A stretch of 64,000 bases of DNA, taken from NCBI GenBank assembly GCA_028023455.1, contig JAQFVV010000042.1, forward strand, positions 6,469,922 through 6,533,921, in the 5' to 3' direction. The position numbers and the translations under genes are program-made. Under the pieces are notes generated by a model. The model was not told the DNA's origin. It ran no database searches and saw only the letters and a list, made by a program, of their open reading frames with translations. This document shows positions 47,333-61,479 of this stretch, piece after piece (position 1 is the first letter of the stretch; each line of letters opens with the position of its first letter). The DNA is from Epiperipatus broadwayi (taxonomy: Eukaryota; Onychophora; Udeonychophora; Euonychophora; Peripatidae).

Positions 47333-50300
47333 ATAATAAATGGTTTGCTGGAGTAATTACATTCATTATAGCAGATCCAGTCTACTATACTCAATTGTCT
47401 TTTCTATTATTTTTCGTTTAATTAATTCCTTTTTTATCTGAATAAAATTATAATTTTAATTATTCTCAATTCTGAGTTAAATAATTTTCTTTCCAGAACT
47501 CCATCTAAATAATTTATAAAAAAATTTAATTTCCTATTTTTTACCTTATTATTTTAAACATATCTACTACTATACTTTACTTCTGCCTTTTCTTTATTAC
47601 TTTTATTGATAATTCTAAAATGAAAATGTTTGTGATCCTTTTATGTTGGAAAATGTCTCAATGCTACTCTCATCAATTTTTTTAATGAATTTGATTTTTT
47701 TCATATTTATAATCTATTTTTAAAAGTTATCTTATTTCCATTTTTTTTTTTTTTAAAGAACTCTAGTAAAGTCTATAAATGTTACAATCATAATTCAAAT
47801 CATTTATTTAATAATTGTAAGTAAATAACATCATCAAGTTGATAATTTTATATTATTAGAATTGCAATTGCTGTAAAAAATTTACTGCAAACAATATATT
47901 TTAAGATTTGCTTTAAAACTAATATTTACTACATTTTGGGGGTCAAAAATAGATAGTGAGTTTTTCACTTAAAAATGCTGACAATTTATAAAGATAATTG
48001 AAAGATCCTGATGACTCAATACAGAAGCTGTGCTTACATTTGTAAGAAGAGTGTATACTAACATATTCAACAGTGATTGGAAGTTAAAACAAAATTATGC
48101 AAAAACTTACTTAAGAACATGGTATTGAAATTATTAAACCAATGAAGATTTTGTTTCATCTTTTATTCCTATGTATAATAACTGTTAAATTATGATTAAA
48201 TTCTAATTATATATAGTCCCAGTACTTATTGCTTTTTATAATAAAGACCTGTAAAAATTTTCATCTAAAAAAGACATTTGGTGAAAAAGTTTAAAATGGC
48301 TGTCTTGAATTATATCCATTTTATTTTTCAATAATTATAATAGTCTACATATCATTTTTATATTTCTCTCTTACTCAATAATGTATAAAACTTTATTACT
48401 TACAATCCTTAAATCTACTTTCAAAAAAAAATTCACAATGCTATCATACAAATTTTATTTTCTATTTGCTTCATGCTTCATAATTTATGTCAACTTGTTC
48501 CAATATTTTGCCTGATTTGATTATGCAATTAAGCAAATTTGAAACACTTTTACTGTTAGTATTGAACCTAATAATTAATTTCTACTTATACAACATATCT
48601 AATAGAAATAATTGAATGTCATTTGACTAATTATGAAACATGTTAAGTACTAGGAACTACAGATAGAGTTATGATTCTGAAAACTTTTATATTTTATTTT
48701 GCAGAGGCATAATACTTTTTTAATTTTCTGTTTTTAAACTTAAGTATTGAATTGTTAATTTTGGGGAAAGTCAAAGCAAATATTATAAGAAATCACAATG
48801 TGTTAAATATGAAAATATGCCAACCAATATTTCACTAACAAATCCTTACATACTTAAAACAGTTCAAGATTAATAATAAGAGTAATTATAAAATAGGCAA
48901 AACAATTTATATAATTTTGTATAACTATTAAACAAAAATTTAAACAAATGTTAGAGGATAAATATTTAATTTTTTTGTTTATAGAAAAGAAGCCCTGTAT
49001 TTATATCTAAGAAAAAAAAACTTATCAAACCAAATGGGTGCTTCCTGTTTCCATCAGATTATAATTTTGATAACAATCATTTCCTAAAGGCAACTTTTCT
49101 TAAAGTAAAAAGTTCTATAATTAATTCACTATTAAGAAATTAAAATAATAAACAAAATATTATAATAATTATTATAAATACAATAATTATATTTTATTGT
49201 ATATAATATAGCATTATTGCATATATTAAAATATAAGAATCCTTTGTAAAGAACAAATACAAAAAATTTATTCAATTTATCCTGTCATATAAATGGATAA
49301 CAATCTTAGAAAAATGCTTTTAATTTTATTAATATTTTTTAATTGTAAACATTACAAATAAGTATAAAAATTTTGATTTTTTTTTTAAAAACATATTTAT
49401 TTTGAATAGTAACAATCAAAAATAAAATTAACTCTATTTAGTTTAGATGAAAAATATTTGTTAGTATAACTTACAAATCTGAATCCAATAAAAAAAAAAA
49501 AAAAGATTGCTAAATAAAGTAATTAAGTAATATTAAAAGCTAGGGTGTGAAAATGTGGTTTGAGACAAATAGAATAGAAATGTTGAAAAAGACTGAGATG
49601 ATTATTTTTATAAATAGAAGAAATTACAACACCAAGTTCAAAAGAACAATGATTGCAGATCTGTGATAGAGCTATAGTTTACAAAGGATTGATAAATACT
49701 AAAAATCAGACCAGCAATTAATCAAACAAGAGGAGCCAATATGAAAGGATTAGACTAAGATTTGCCACCCAAATTTAAAAATATTTGTAAAATGGCTTAC
49801 TCTGACATTTTTATAAAGTAAAAAGTTGTACAGAAAAATAAGTTTTGTCTTTAAATACAAAACCAGGTTTCTGATAAGTAACTTTGCTAAAGAAAAATAA
49901 TCATGTCAATAAAAGATCATTAAAAAAAGTGATAATTTAATACTAACATATAATGACCAAATGTTAAATTATAAACAATAATTGAAGAGCAGCCATTCAC
50001 AAGTGAGTAAAGCCATTCCAACTCCAAGAAAAAAGACAAAAATAATCATAATAATAATGAACTAAATCAATCTGTAAATGACAAATACAACCATATAGAA
50101 CATGCTGGTTCGTTATTATCTGATATTTTGTGATATTGTCTTTTAACTGCTAAAGCAAACTTTTCTTTCTAAAATATTTCAACTCCTTGTCTAATTGTAG
50201 CTCTCCAATGTAATTTATCTTCTGTCATATCTTCCCAAAAAAAAAAAATCAATATTGCACTTCTTTTGAATATCTTTGAGATAACTGTTATAATGTAAAT

Positions 50301-52779
50301 GGGATCTTTCCACAAAAATCATGCACAAGTTCACCACAAAAATCTTTTTATAAAACTTATTATTATTAGTCATTTCACATAACCAATTCAATGAAGATGT
50401 GATTTTATAACAGTGGATTCTATAGTATAATATCCAACAAGTTAAAGAATATATTGATTAGTCATATAATCTTGTCATTGTATTTTTAAATTTTTATTGA
50501 ACATTTTTAAATCAAACTTTTCTAATGTCTTTATGTTACATCGCTAGGATTTCTGATTCTCACATTGATACAATAAAAACAGATAAAATAATAGTTCTAT
50601 ATAAAGCTATTTAGTTGCAGTAGTTATTTTACTGTATAAAATCCCCAAATGTCTTTAACGCTGTCACATGATATTCAAGTTAAACATTTCTTTGTTAGTG
50701 CTCTTTTTTTTTTTTTTAAAAAAAAAAAAAAATTATTTGTTCATCATTAATAAACCGTAATAATTTTTTTACGAAGCATTTTATGCAAAGGAACTAATTT
50801 ATTAAAGCGTCCAATTAAAAAAAAAATATGATGACCTTTCCATAGGCCAGGTATATTTCTGAATTCTAAAAAATATATAGTATTGGAATAAAACTTCATC
50901 AAGGAAAAAAGGCTCAGAAAAAGAATGTACTCTTGATTACAGTACAGAACTGAATATAGTATTTAAATCACAAACAAAATGCGATTACAGTACATAAATT
51001 CATATTTAAAATATGTTATTTAGTGAAGGTAAAAAATAAATGCTGTTGTACCGCATTTAAATTTAGTTTTATTTAGTCTGATATTGTGTAGTTTGCAGTT
51101 CTGTAATTTGATATGGCGTAGTTCGCAACTCCACAATAATACCATGCATGATTGAAATTTGTTAAAGCAACTAATTAACTTTGATGGCTTTTCCATAGGC
51201 TGGGCACATATGCTGGTTTCACTACAATAAATATCCTAAATTGTATAACATAAGTTGAGTTTAATTTAAATTACAAAAACAATGAAACTGCTAATACTAG
51301 CACATATCTATTAATATTGCAAAGTGCTATCAGTATAATGAATAATTATTAAAAAAATTTCTTCTCTTAATTTAATATAATGTTTCTATCTTGTTAAGAG
51401 ATTTGCTATTTCTGAAATGTATTAATTATAATAAAATCTGTGTAATATCAATGTGTACATAATATGTGTAGACTTGTAATATTAAGATTATATTCAATAT
51501 TCTTAACTTTTCTTCATGTAAGAAGCAGTATTATTATACTTAAGCTAATACGTAGATTTGTACTTTTTTATAAAGATAAAAAATTATTTCATACTTATAG
51601 TGACCTTTGCATTCCAAAGCTAAAATAAAAACTGTTAATGACATAGATATATCTCCAGTAATAAAACAGATATTTTCCAGAATTACTTTTTCATAAGAAA
51701 CTTTACTTCTGAGACTGAAATAATATACAAATATCTTTTATAAAATTTAAATTGTTTTTTTTTTTTTTTTTTCTAAATTTTTTTTAAAAAAATGTATTGA
51801 CATAAAGAAAACATCTCATGTAGATTGGAAAATAGGAAGTTAATGAAAATTGAATTACAAGAACTCATGGGGGGGGGGGAAGGGGGCAAGTTAAACCACA
51901 ATGGCTTCAACCAATAAGTGGTACAGTTATAAATTTTCAAATGCCTTAATTTCATAAAAAAAATATAATTGAACAATGTCCATCTCAATACCATCTTCCC
52001 AGATATATCTCTATTTTGAAAAAATCAAATTAGTTTAAATTTAGCTCAAGTACTATAAATTTTATGCTCCTTTTTCAGGTTTAGAAGTATCTTATATATA
52101 CTGTTTGTATTCTAAACAGAAATAAATATTCTTCTTTTGCAAATTATCACTATTTTTATCCACGTTTTTAAACAAACATAAAGCAAATTAATTTTATTAT
52201 AATAACTGATTGTAAAAAAACAAGTGATTTCAGTTAGAAGCTATTTTTAAAAAAATTATTTATTTCATTTTTGAGATTTTAGTTATATTTTTTTAATTGT
52301 TTTTATACAAATATTTAATAATTATTACAAATAATGGTTATAATAAAAAAAGTCAAATTTGGAATGATATTTATATAAACAAATATTTTTCTTAGGAGCT
52401 GTTTATAAAGAGATATTGCTTCTAGCATTGGCATTACAAAATCCTGTTGTAGCTTTAGCAAGTTAAATAAAATCATATAATATATATCCATTTATAAATG
52501 AATTAGTTATTCCTCAATATATATATTTAGTAAATCAAACATTATTCAAAAAGCACAAATCTCGTGAAAATAATAAAACATTAAATTTATTATAAAATCT
52601 ATATTAATCACCACTATAAATTTCTGAAAGCAATTTCAACCTCATTAAGAGTTTTTTTAATTTTTGAGGTTCTTAAAATTTAATGTTACATCCTGATTGC
52701 TGCTTGACTGATTAGTAAGATATAATATTTTAACAAACTATATTCATTTTTCCATCTTCATAATAAATTTATAATTTAA
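47333..52779. other. AT-rich interval without recognisable genes
   Basis: Low-complexity AT-rich DNA with homopolymer runs (a G-run at about 51869-51885). I could not support any exon, RNA gene or named repeat. Confidence 0.45.
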
Positions 52780-53785
52780 ATGTAATATAGGGGATTTGAA
52801 CACAGATTTTCAAACTCCCTTCAGCCATCTATTCTATTTCATAAAACCAATACGCATGTGAAAAAGATAAATGATCTCCAATATACATATTTCATGCTGA
52901 ACCAGCACTCATCAGTTAGTCCAGAGTGACTTAAATTCAACATGGGCTTGACAGTAATATTGGCATTAACAAGAAATTTGGGCATTCCATCATCAGATTT
53001 TGGATGGCTTAAGACCTGAAGGGTGAAGTAGATTGAAATCTGTCCATTAAAATATGAAGATTTGTTTTAATATAAACTGAGCATTGATTATATGTGTGTG
53101 AGAGATGATGATCTAGACCAGTGGTCTTCAACCTTTTCACACCTGCGGACCGGTAAAAATAAGGATAAGGTTTTGTGGACCGGCAAAAATAAGAATAAGG
53201 TTTCGCTGCCCAGCAGAAGTCTATAGATAAATTTTCTTAAAAGATGTAAACTGCTTAGCTTTAGATGAGCATAATTGTTATAACTGATCAAAACAACGTT
53301 AAATATAGAAGATGAAATTATTATATATGGAATTTGTATAATAAAAAACTTTTTTTTTAATTTTGAATTTTTTTTAGAAAAGTAATAAAAAATTTAATTC
53401 TACCCCCCCCCCCATAAACATCTGTGATAACTAAAAAAAAAAAAACAAATTAATTTATGCATGATTGATTAGATTTTATTTTCGTTCTGTTTCTTTTTTT
53501 TTTAATTGGGTAAAAATGAGATGAAAAAATAAATAAAAATTGTTTATATTAATTAAAAGTTTAAACTCTTATTACAAACTTTCCTGCGGCCCGGCACCAG
53601 TCCGCGGACCAAGGGTTGAAGATCACTGATCTAGACCAACTGATGATTGCTGATTCAGCACAAAATAAGTTTACTGGAGGTCATTTACCTTTTTCACATG
53701 TGGTCATGTGTATCAGTTGTATGAGATAGAATAGATGGTTGAAGGAAGCTTGAAAGTCTGTGTTCAAATCCCCTATATTACATCT
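52780..53785. mobile_element. long inverted repeat with B-box-bearing ends
   Basis: The left arm (52780-52925) and the inverted right arm (53629-53785) match over about 150 bp with moderate divergence. Shared strings include ATATAGGGGATTTGAACACA, CCATCTATTCTAT and CATCAGTT. The outer part of each arm contains TGTTCAAATCCCC, a polymerase III B-box-like string, so these could be two head-to-head SINEs or one foldback element. Without the hAT insertion the loop is only about 200 bp. Confidence 0.65.
53119..53628. mobile_element. hAT-type MITE with 8-bp target duplication
   Basis: The ends are CAGTGGTCTTCAACC and its near-perfect inverse GGTTGAAGATCACTG, with subterminal GCGGACCGG against CCGGCACC...CGCGGACC. 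ATCTAGAC flanks it exactly at 53111-53118 and 53629-53636. Length is 510 bp with no coding capacity. CAGTGG-type ends plus an 8-bp duplication are diagnostic of hAT. It sits at the inner edge of the right arm of the long inverted repeat, so it is younger than that structure. Confidence 0.93.
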
Positions 53786-53789
53786 AGAC

Positions 53790-55720
53790 TTCAGGTATAA
53801 AAAGTATATTTGTATTTAAAAGATAACTTAAATGTTGAATTACAAAGAAATCAAGTCAGATGTCACATGACCTAATTTAATAAGCATGTATATAACAAAT
53901 GTAGAAAGAACACAATTTAGCAGAAACTATTTTATTTGCTTTATTTAATTAAAAATTGTTTAATTAATTTTAGACCCAATAACAAAAAAATTTTTTTTTT
54001 AATTTTAATGGTTAAATAATGAAAAATCCATAAATTTTAAATGGACTTATAGTCAATTCATATTTGGTATGAGTTCATTAAAATTATATAATTATAAAAC
54101 CGAGATGCTAAAATAAACTGCATTCAAGAAAATGACAAGCAATGGAAACTGATCCCTGATTTTAGTTATTAACAATTATCAATTCACCTCATTATTCTAT
54201 TGCTTATTTGACTTGGATCAGAGAATTTAGCATGCATAATTATCATATGATAATAATTATCCATACATATATGTTATTTACGATTTATTAAACATGCTAT
54301 TTAAATTTCCATTTTAATGGTGAACATAAGTTTGTTTAAAATAAAAATTATTTTTTCTGAAAGGTGATTTTCTTTATTTTTAAACATAAGCTTTTTGCTA
54401 AGGTTGAAAAAAGTTTTCATACTATATTGGACAACATAAGATAAACTGTACTGCATACAGTAAATATAAAAATATTAAAACATTTACTGTCATTAACATT
54501 TCAATAACTAGAAATCAGTGTCAAAAGTTTTTTTTTTATTTACTTAATCTTGACTTTGGGAAATGGCAAATTCCAGTGGCCAAGTTTAATTCGAACATGA
54601 ATTCTGAATTATGCATATATTATACTTTGCTATAGAGAAAGGTGTTTATAAGATCCTGAAAAGTAATGACTACATATTAACTTTTATTTAAAACAGGATT
54701 ACCAAGTATTGATAAGGAAAAAATAATTTTCAAAATTAACTATCTGAAAGTTTCAATTTAAATGAAATTGTTATATTCTGCTTGATTTACAAAAATTTCA
54801 TAAAAACAAACACAAAATATAAAGTTCTTACTTCTCTACTTATACAATATAAAATCTAAACTATCTTAAATACCCAATATATTTTTTAAAATTCATTGAA
54901 ATGTAGTTATTCTCATTTTAACACATACATAATTTTAAACATGTATCATCTGTTTTAAAAAAAAAAAAAAGTCTGGCGTTAATTTAATTATCACAAGTTC
55001 ACATTTCAAAATAAAAAGTTGAAATTAATCAGTCCAGACAATTTAATACCAAGTCATTTACTACAGGAGATGAATAAATGATAGTTTATATTGAGAGGAA
55101 AAGAACTGTGCATAATTGTTTCAGCATTAATAAGAAAATTCTAAACAAACTGTTTTCAATAAAACAGGCATCCAGCTAGTTTTTTTTTCCCCTTTTTCAA
55201 TTTTTAGTTTGTTTGTTTTTTTAAAAAAGACCAAAATTTGAAATAGAAGTTCATATCATCCTTAACAATTATATGTTCTACAAACATTTTGTAGGTTTTT
55301 TTAGTAATTTATTTTATATATCTCCTATTTCTATCTAAGCTACTTTTCTTTAATTCTTTTAATCATTCTTCCTATATCACTATTCTTATAATAAATATTA
55401 ATGATAACCTTTGAAAATATATCAATCTCTTTTTTTAACATTCAATAGCCCCCTCCCTCCAATAAACCTTTAACTTGATTAGATTAATTGCACACAAAAA
55501 AAAAGTGAATGACCAAACAATTCATATTATTATTTGTATTAAAATTTAGATTCAAATATCTTAGTTACTGCATATTTTCTTTTTAGATGTGATTCAACCT
55601 ATTTTTAATTCAATAAAAAAAAAAAATTAAGTTTTTAAAGAAAATGGTGAATGAAACATTATTTTTTAATTATCATTTATATAAAATTCTGAAGAAACTA
55701 ATTACAAAATAATTTAACTT
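53790..55720. other. AT-rich interval without recognisable genes
   Basis: I see nothing beyond low-complexity AT-rich DNA and homopolymer runs. Confidence 0.45.
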
Positions 55721-55725
55721 GTTAT

Positions 55726-56058
55726 AAATAATGCAATCTTAAAATATTTCAAGATTGTAATGTTCTTAATAAATTTAACACAGGAAGTGATCATCAATTA
55801 GTCAGATGTTAATGCAAAACTAGAGACAAAAATTATTAAGAAAAACAATATTTACAGCTGATATTCCTAATCTTTAGATACATTCTAATGAGATTAAATT
55901 AGAACTTACAAATTGATTTCAAGTATTAGTAGATTTTGATTATTCAGATTTGAATGAAAATAATATGAAAATAAATGATACACTTTTAAAAACGGCAACA
56001 AACATAGCTGGTAGAAAAAAGCAGCAATTGACCAATAAAGAAGGAATAATAAGATATA
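55726..56058 (+). pseudogene. RTE endonuclease C-terminus and linker
   Basis: GSDHQLVR carries the SDH motif that ends APE-type endonucleases. The linker INDTLLKTATNIAGRKKQQ is typical of RTE proteins between EN and RT. The reading frame stops where TGTAACGG begins, which is the junction with the inserted element. The ORF 55950-56156 is a fusion of this linker with inserted DNA. Confidence 0.8.
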
Positions 56059-59000
56059 CTGTAACGGTCAGGTTTGTACATTTGCTCAACAGACTGAGAG
56101 TCCAAGCCAGAGAACCAAAAGTTGACCAAGTCGGGATAGAAATACCCTACGTCTGATCATACCTTAACTCCCTCACTTGTGCTTCCAAGTCAACCCATCG
56201 CGAATGACATGCCTGAGGTTACACTCGATATCTCTTTAATCACGTTCCAGCAATAGCAAAGCAGTAAAACACGAGACATTCCCCCCTATTACATATTCTA
56301 TTATATGACTTAACCAGTGATTCATAAGATAATGAGCAAGTAATGAGACTGAGATAAATTTATATTTCATAAATTTAATATAACATTTAATAAATACTAA
56401 AGCATAGTAACTGGTATATAGCTAGCTCACACGCAGGTGAGTGTATTCTCAGGGTTATAAAATAATATCACAAAGCAATGAGTGGATTCTCAGGGTTATC
56501 AAACAATATTACAAAGAAATGAGTGGACTTTTTAATAAGCTTATGTCATCTTTCATGTTCTAATTCACGCTATGTTTTATATATTTGGAATCAGTTACAG
56601 TTAGCTAGAGTGCTCGATTTATTGATGAATGATAGAGATTATATTAAGTTTATATCATTGTCACTAAGTTTAAGTTTATATTATAATTACTAAGTTTAAA
56701 ATTATATCATAAATATATTCAAAATCATATTATAGACTTTTGCATGATATATAAGTGTTATACAGACAAACACATTAAATCAGACTCAAGATCGGATCAA
56801 AGCCGAAGTACTTTCTAGGGAAGTTGAACTAAAGATGTGATGGCAGTAGAACGTTAGATTCTAGTGCGTTAGAAACTAGAATATCAGATAAGTGCGACTC
56901 GAATGCATTCTTAATTGGGTTTATTACCTAGTAAACGGTTCCCTAACCGATCTGCTTGCTATAATGGAAGAGGCCTTTTTATTAAGTGAACAGAAGAGTG
57001 GCTTATGAGCCCTTTGGAAACGCTTTGGTTCCGTTAAGTACGAATAACTGTCACATTTGCCTAAACTTTCGAGGCGGACTTGATGAAATACGAAGAAATG
57101 TCGCAGTGGCCTTAAACTTTCGAGGCGTGACTGGACGTTGAACAATCTTGAGATGGGCCATTATATACATAGCAAGTAGATGTGCATATTTATGCAAATT
57201 AGCAATACATTCGCAATGCTAAATTAATATTTTATAAATTAATTACGCCAAAATCTTACCTTCTTCAGTGCTACTACCAACGGTCAGTTCATAAATAAGC
57301 TTATTAAATTTATATGGTAAAGGCGATAATGAGAATCTGATTTAAGGTTATCTGCATAGCTATTTATTCTCTAATTAAACGAAGTTATAGCAAACTTAAG
57401 ATTTTTTAGAAGTGAGAACATTAGTTATATGTAGTATAACTACATCTAATATCAAACTGATTGTTAAATAATAAAATGAGTTATAAAATAGCTCACGTAA
57501 ATTATTGATTTTTAAATAAATTACTCATCTCGTCAAAATAGACCTTACTAATAATGCAAAAAGGGGTTTTAAATAACGAATGCAAATCTATATTTTAAAT
57601 AGCTTGCGTAAAATATACTTTTTCAAATAGCTGGCAAAATACATTTTAAATCACTTACGCAAATATAATTCTTAACTAATCTGGGCAAAATCTGCGTTTT
57701 AAATAACATACGCAATATATACATTTTAACTAACTTTAGTAAACATTTTCATTTTAGCTAACTTGAGAAAAGATGCGTTTTAAATAATAGACGCTAAATA
57801 TACGTTTTAAATAACTTTAGCAAAAACATTTTCATTTTCAATAACTTGAGAAAAAGATGCGTTTTAAATAAGATATGCAAATATACATTTTTAAATAACT
57901 TTAGCAAAAGATTTTAAATAACTTGTTCGGGTATTATAAATATCGATTCACTCTATCACATATAATTCAGAAAAGAGTCTTGACTATATTCTTTATATCG
58001 CAATACTCTGATATGATAAAAGAGATTACTCACTCCCCTCCCCCCGATAATTTATTAACACACAAGACTCCTTTCCGATAAAACACAGCATAAATTAATA
58101 AACATGAACTTAAAACTATAGATAGATGACATAAGAATTGCATAAAATGAACAATAAGATAATTTAGAAATAAGAGTTTGTTGTATGGTTTTATAGAAAT
58201 TAGATGTTTAGGATTATTTAAAATTATTAATGATCAACGACTACTTAAAATTATTAATGATCAAGCAAGAATTTGAAGAGTGTTCTAAGATTTAAACAGA
58301 TTTAAGATAAACATTTTAATCGAACATTTAGAAAAGATAATTAATTATGTGATTTAGTTAGCTAGCTTTCATTTAGAATACGTTTTAGTTATGAGATTTA
58401 ATATTTGTCAGAAAGGATTTACCGGCAAAGTCTCTTTTAAGGCATTGTTTCCACGTGCTTCTCACTATATTCAGTCAGGCCGGACTTCTCTTAGGTTTTA
58501 GTCTGGATGTAGCTTCGCAACTTTATCTCTGTGGCAGCTTTCCCCATTTCTCTGGTCAGGAACTCCCTGGTCTCTCAGGTACAGCTTCTTTCTTACTGTG
58601 ATGGGCATGGTGGAGGTTTTCTCTCATTGGTAGCTGCTCGTGGAAGAGCAAACGGCTGTCTCTTTGTCTTCTAGCCAACGGTCATCTTTGGAGCAGCTTG
58701 GATGGTAGTTTTTTTTTAGGATTTAGCTTTCTAAACAGCAGGAACAGTTTTCTTACTTAGCTTCAGCTCTGTCCTTTGGAAATAATTTCGGCCGCAAATA
58801 TAATTTTCACAGCAACAGCAAAAACTTAAGACGGATGATGATAGATGATGGAGGAGGATTTTTTGGTGGCTATTTTGGCCCTTTTTATACTGCATTTTTG
58901 ACAGTAGTAACCTCCTACTTTGAGTCATGCCACTTCACCTGATGATTAGTTCAAACTAGCCTTTAACCAAATATCCAGTTAGTAAAATATTTAGTATGGC

Positions 59001-59542
59001 TAAATCTGGACTTGGAAAGCTTCTATTGTTTTAATTGACGTCATGGTTAAAAGATATATTTTCAAGAGAATGGTCACAAGCAATTTGTAAAGATTTTTGT
59101 ATAGATTTATGCCTGACTGAATATTATAATTGGTCTGGGCTATAATTTTTAACTAGATCAAATTTTGGTTAAAGATTTATTTTTAGAACGAAGTGTTAAA
59201 ACTGATAAAACTTTCTGCTTGTAATTTTAAGCAAACAAAAGAATTGAAAACTTGGAAATTATTTAAAATAAATACTGACTTAAATTCATTTAGAAAGAAT
59301 ATTGAAAAATAAGTAATATTATACTTTTAACTTATTATGCTGCTATATAGATAAATTTTAATTATACAGTTATGTTTATTTCAGTTTTAACAAATCTAAT
59401 GGAATAGGAATATGCTCGTATATAAATATTTGAGACTGTAATTTTATATTAATAGGATGATTCTATACGCACATACTCGCAATATTATAAGCACAAAGTT
59501 TTTAAAATTTAAGCAATACACGCCATCTGAGTACAACAAATA
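56059..59542 (+). mobile_element. 3.48-kb non-coding LTR-like element inserted in the RTE
   Basis: It begins TGTAACGGTCAGG and ends GTACAACA, giving TG...CA ends, and interrupts the RTE linker. AAGATATAC precedes it and AATATATAC follows it: one mismatch in nine, a possible target duplication. It is higher in GC than the flanks and has no ORF above about 75 codons. It carries an internal tandem array (57590-57930). The start resembles that of the 29886-32034 element. A large solo LTR or a non-autonomous LTR derivative fits best; the family is not one I recognise. Confidence 0.55.
57590..57930 (+). repeat. internal tandem array, higher-order period about 83 bp
   Basis: Short units of the form CGTTTTAAATAAC-T-CGCAAATATAC alternate with ACTTTAGCAAAA-CATTTTCATTTT-AACTTGAGAAAA-GATG. 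The 83-bp combination is present about twice clearly, with shorter degenerate units before it. Confidence 0.7.
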
Positions 59543-59672
59543 TATACTATTATCGAAGAAAATAGGTGAAACAGATGTAACTGTTTCAATACAAAAATGA
59601 TGCATTAAAAAAAATTGAATATCTCAAATTTTGTAAAATGGTGCGGAAAAGAGTTGAAAATAATATAAGAAA

Positions 59673-59760
59673 GTAGTCAAGCGTTGGTGGCACATAGCTG
59701 CATTCCAAGAAGCTGGTCCGAGTTCGCTTCTTCGTCAACGCATTTGACACATGAAAAAAA
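59673..59760 (+). mobile_element. short SINE with perfect 16-bp target duplication, inside the RTE
   Basis: It starts GTAGTCAAGCGTTGGTGG, has a degenerate A box and the B-box-like GAGTTCGCTTC, and ends CATTTGACACATG plus an A-tail. AAAATAATATAAGAAA flanks it exactly (59657-59672 and 59761-59776). Removing it and one flank copy restores the RTE linker frame ENNIRNYNCELT. At 88 bp it is shorter than the other copies, mostly by loss in the middle. Confidence 0.93.
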
Positions 59761-59776
59761 AAAATAATATAAGAAA

Positions 59777-61479
59777 TTATAACTGTGAACTAACAAGGAA
59801 AGCTATAGAAGAGAATAAAAGTCTCAAGCGTGTAAAACAACATTTTGGTATTGGTAAAAAATTTATATCTGCAATAAGAAAAAGATGGAATTATTACTAA
59901 AAAGAGAGATGACATCAAGAAATGGGTAAAAGACTTTTATCAAGAATTATATAGTAATAAAGAACAGGTACCTCCTATATCTATTACATCTTCAGAATTG
60001 CCCAGAACTTTTAAATGAAGTGAGACATACAATTAAATGTATGAAGACAGGAAAGGCTCCAGTTAATGATGGAATTATAATTGATATATTAGAAGAAACG
60101 GATGAATAAATATAAATTTTTTTAGCAAAGTTATATACCAAATGTTTAAATGATAATGTATCAGATGATTGGGAAAATGCAGTATTAATATTAATATTTT
60201 AAAAAAGTGATGAAGAAGAAAGATATTAGAAATTACAGACCTATTAGCCTTTTATCAGTTTTATACAAAATTTTTACCAAGATAATTACAATTCGTCTAC
60301 AGAGAGCATTGGATTTCCATCAACCAAGAAAACAAGCTGGATTTAAAAGTGGTTTTAGTACAGTAGATCATATCCAGGTATTGAGAGAAGTTATAGAAAG
60401 GACAAATGAATATGAGTTGCCATTATGCTTTGGATTTGCAGATTATGAAAAGGTATTTGATTCTATAAATATTTCTTAAGTGATTAAAGCATTGGATCAT
60501 CAAGGTATAGATCCGGGATATTGTCATATTCTAAAGAATATTTATAAAAATGCAACAGCAACAATTAGATTACATAATGATATTGGGAAAATCAACATTG
60601 AGAAGGGTGTAAGACAGGATAACTCCATATCTTCAAAACTTTTTACAGCAGTGCTGCAATAAGTATTTTGTGGATTAAAATGGTAAGCTAAAGGAGTGAA
60701 AGTAAATGGAGATTATTTAAGTCATTTAGATTTTGCAGATGATGTAGTTGTTTTTGCAAATAATGCTTTAGAGCTGCAGGAAATATTGCAGGAGTTATCA
60801 GATGAAAGTAGGACTAAAGATAAATGTTAAAAAGACTAAAGTAATGTTTAATGGATTTTCCCAAAATATGAAAATTAAGATTGATTATGATGAGTTAGAA
60901 GAAGTTAACAGTTACAAATACCTTGGTCAGATTATTAATACAGATGGAAACATAATGGATGAAATTAATCATAGAATTAAACTTGGTTTGAGTGCTTTTG
61001 ATAGAAATAACGATACTAAAAGGGAATATGCCTATGTATTTGAAAAAGGTTTTTAATAAATATGTTTTACCAGTTCTTACTTATAGATCTGAGACTTGGA
61101 CACTTAATAGAAGAGCAATACAGAGACTTCAGACCACTCAAAGAAGTATGGAGAGATGCATGTTGGGAGTAACAAGAAGAAACTCAAATGCAATATATGG
61201 GTAAGAGAACAAACAGGTGTTACTGACCTCATTGAAAAAATTAAAAGACTGAAGTGGAGTTGGGCTGAACATATTGCTAGAAGAGATGATAATAGATGGA
61301 CAATTGAAGTCTTAAATTGGATTCCAAGAGATTGTAAAAGACCCAGAAAGAGACCACATGAGATGGATGAATGAAATAAGAAAGTGTGCAGGGGTGATGT
61401 GGAGAAGAGAAGCTAAAGATTGGAGATGGATTGAACTTGGAGAGATCTTCATCCTGCAGTGGATTGACAATGGTTGATG
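59777..61479 (+). pseudogene. RTE reverse transcriptase, broken
   Basis: The linker reads YNCELTRKAIEENKSLKRVK. RT follows: NYRPISLLSVLYKI, QAGFKSGFSTVDHI, FADYEKVFDSI (motif A), EKGVRQDNSIS (motif B, with the usual GD changed to DN), LDFADDVVVFANN (motif C, FADD intact) and VNSYKYLGQIIN. The tail reads WTLNRRAIQRL, WSWAEHIARRDDNRWTIEVL and ends WIELGEIFILQWIDNG. In-frame stops lie at 60477-60479, 60660-60662 and elsewhere, and frameshifts near 60820, 61010-61060, 61190 and 61360, so it cannot be active. It stays close enough to the 32.4-kb copy to suggest one family. Confidence 0.9.
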
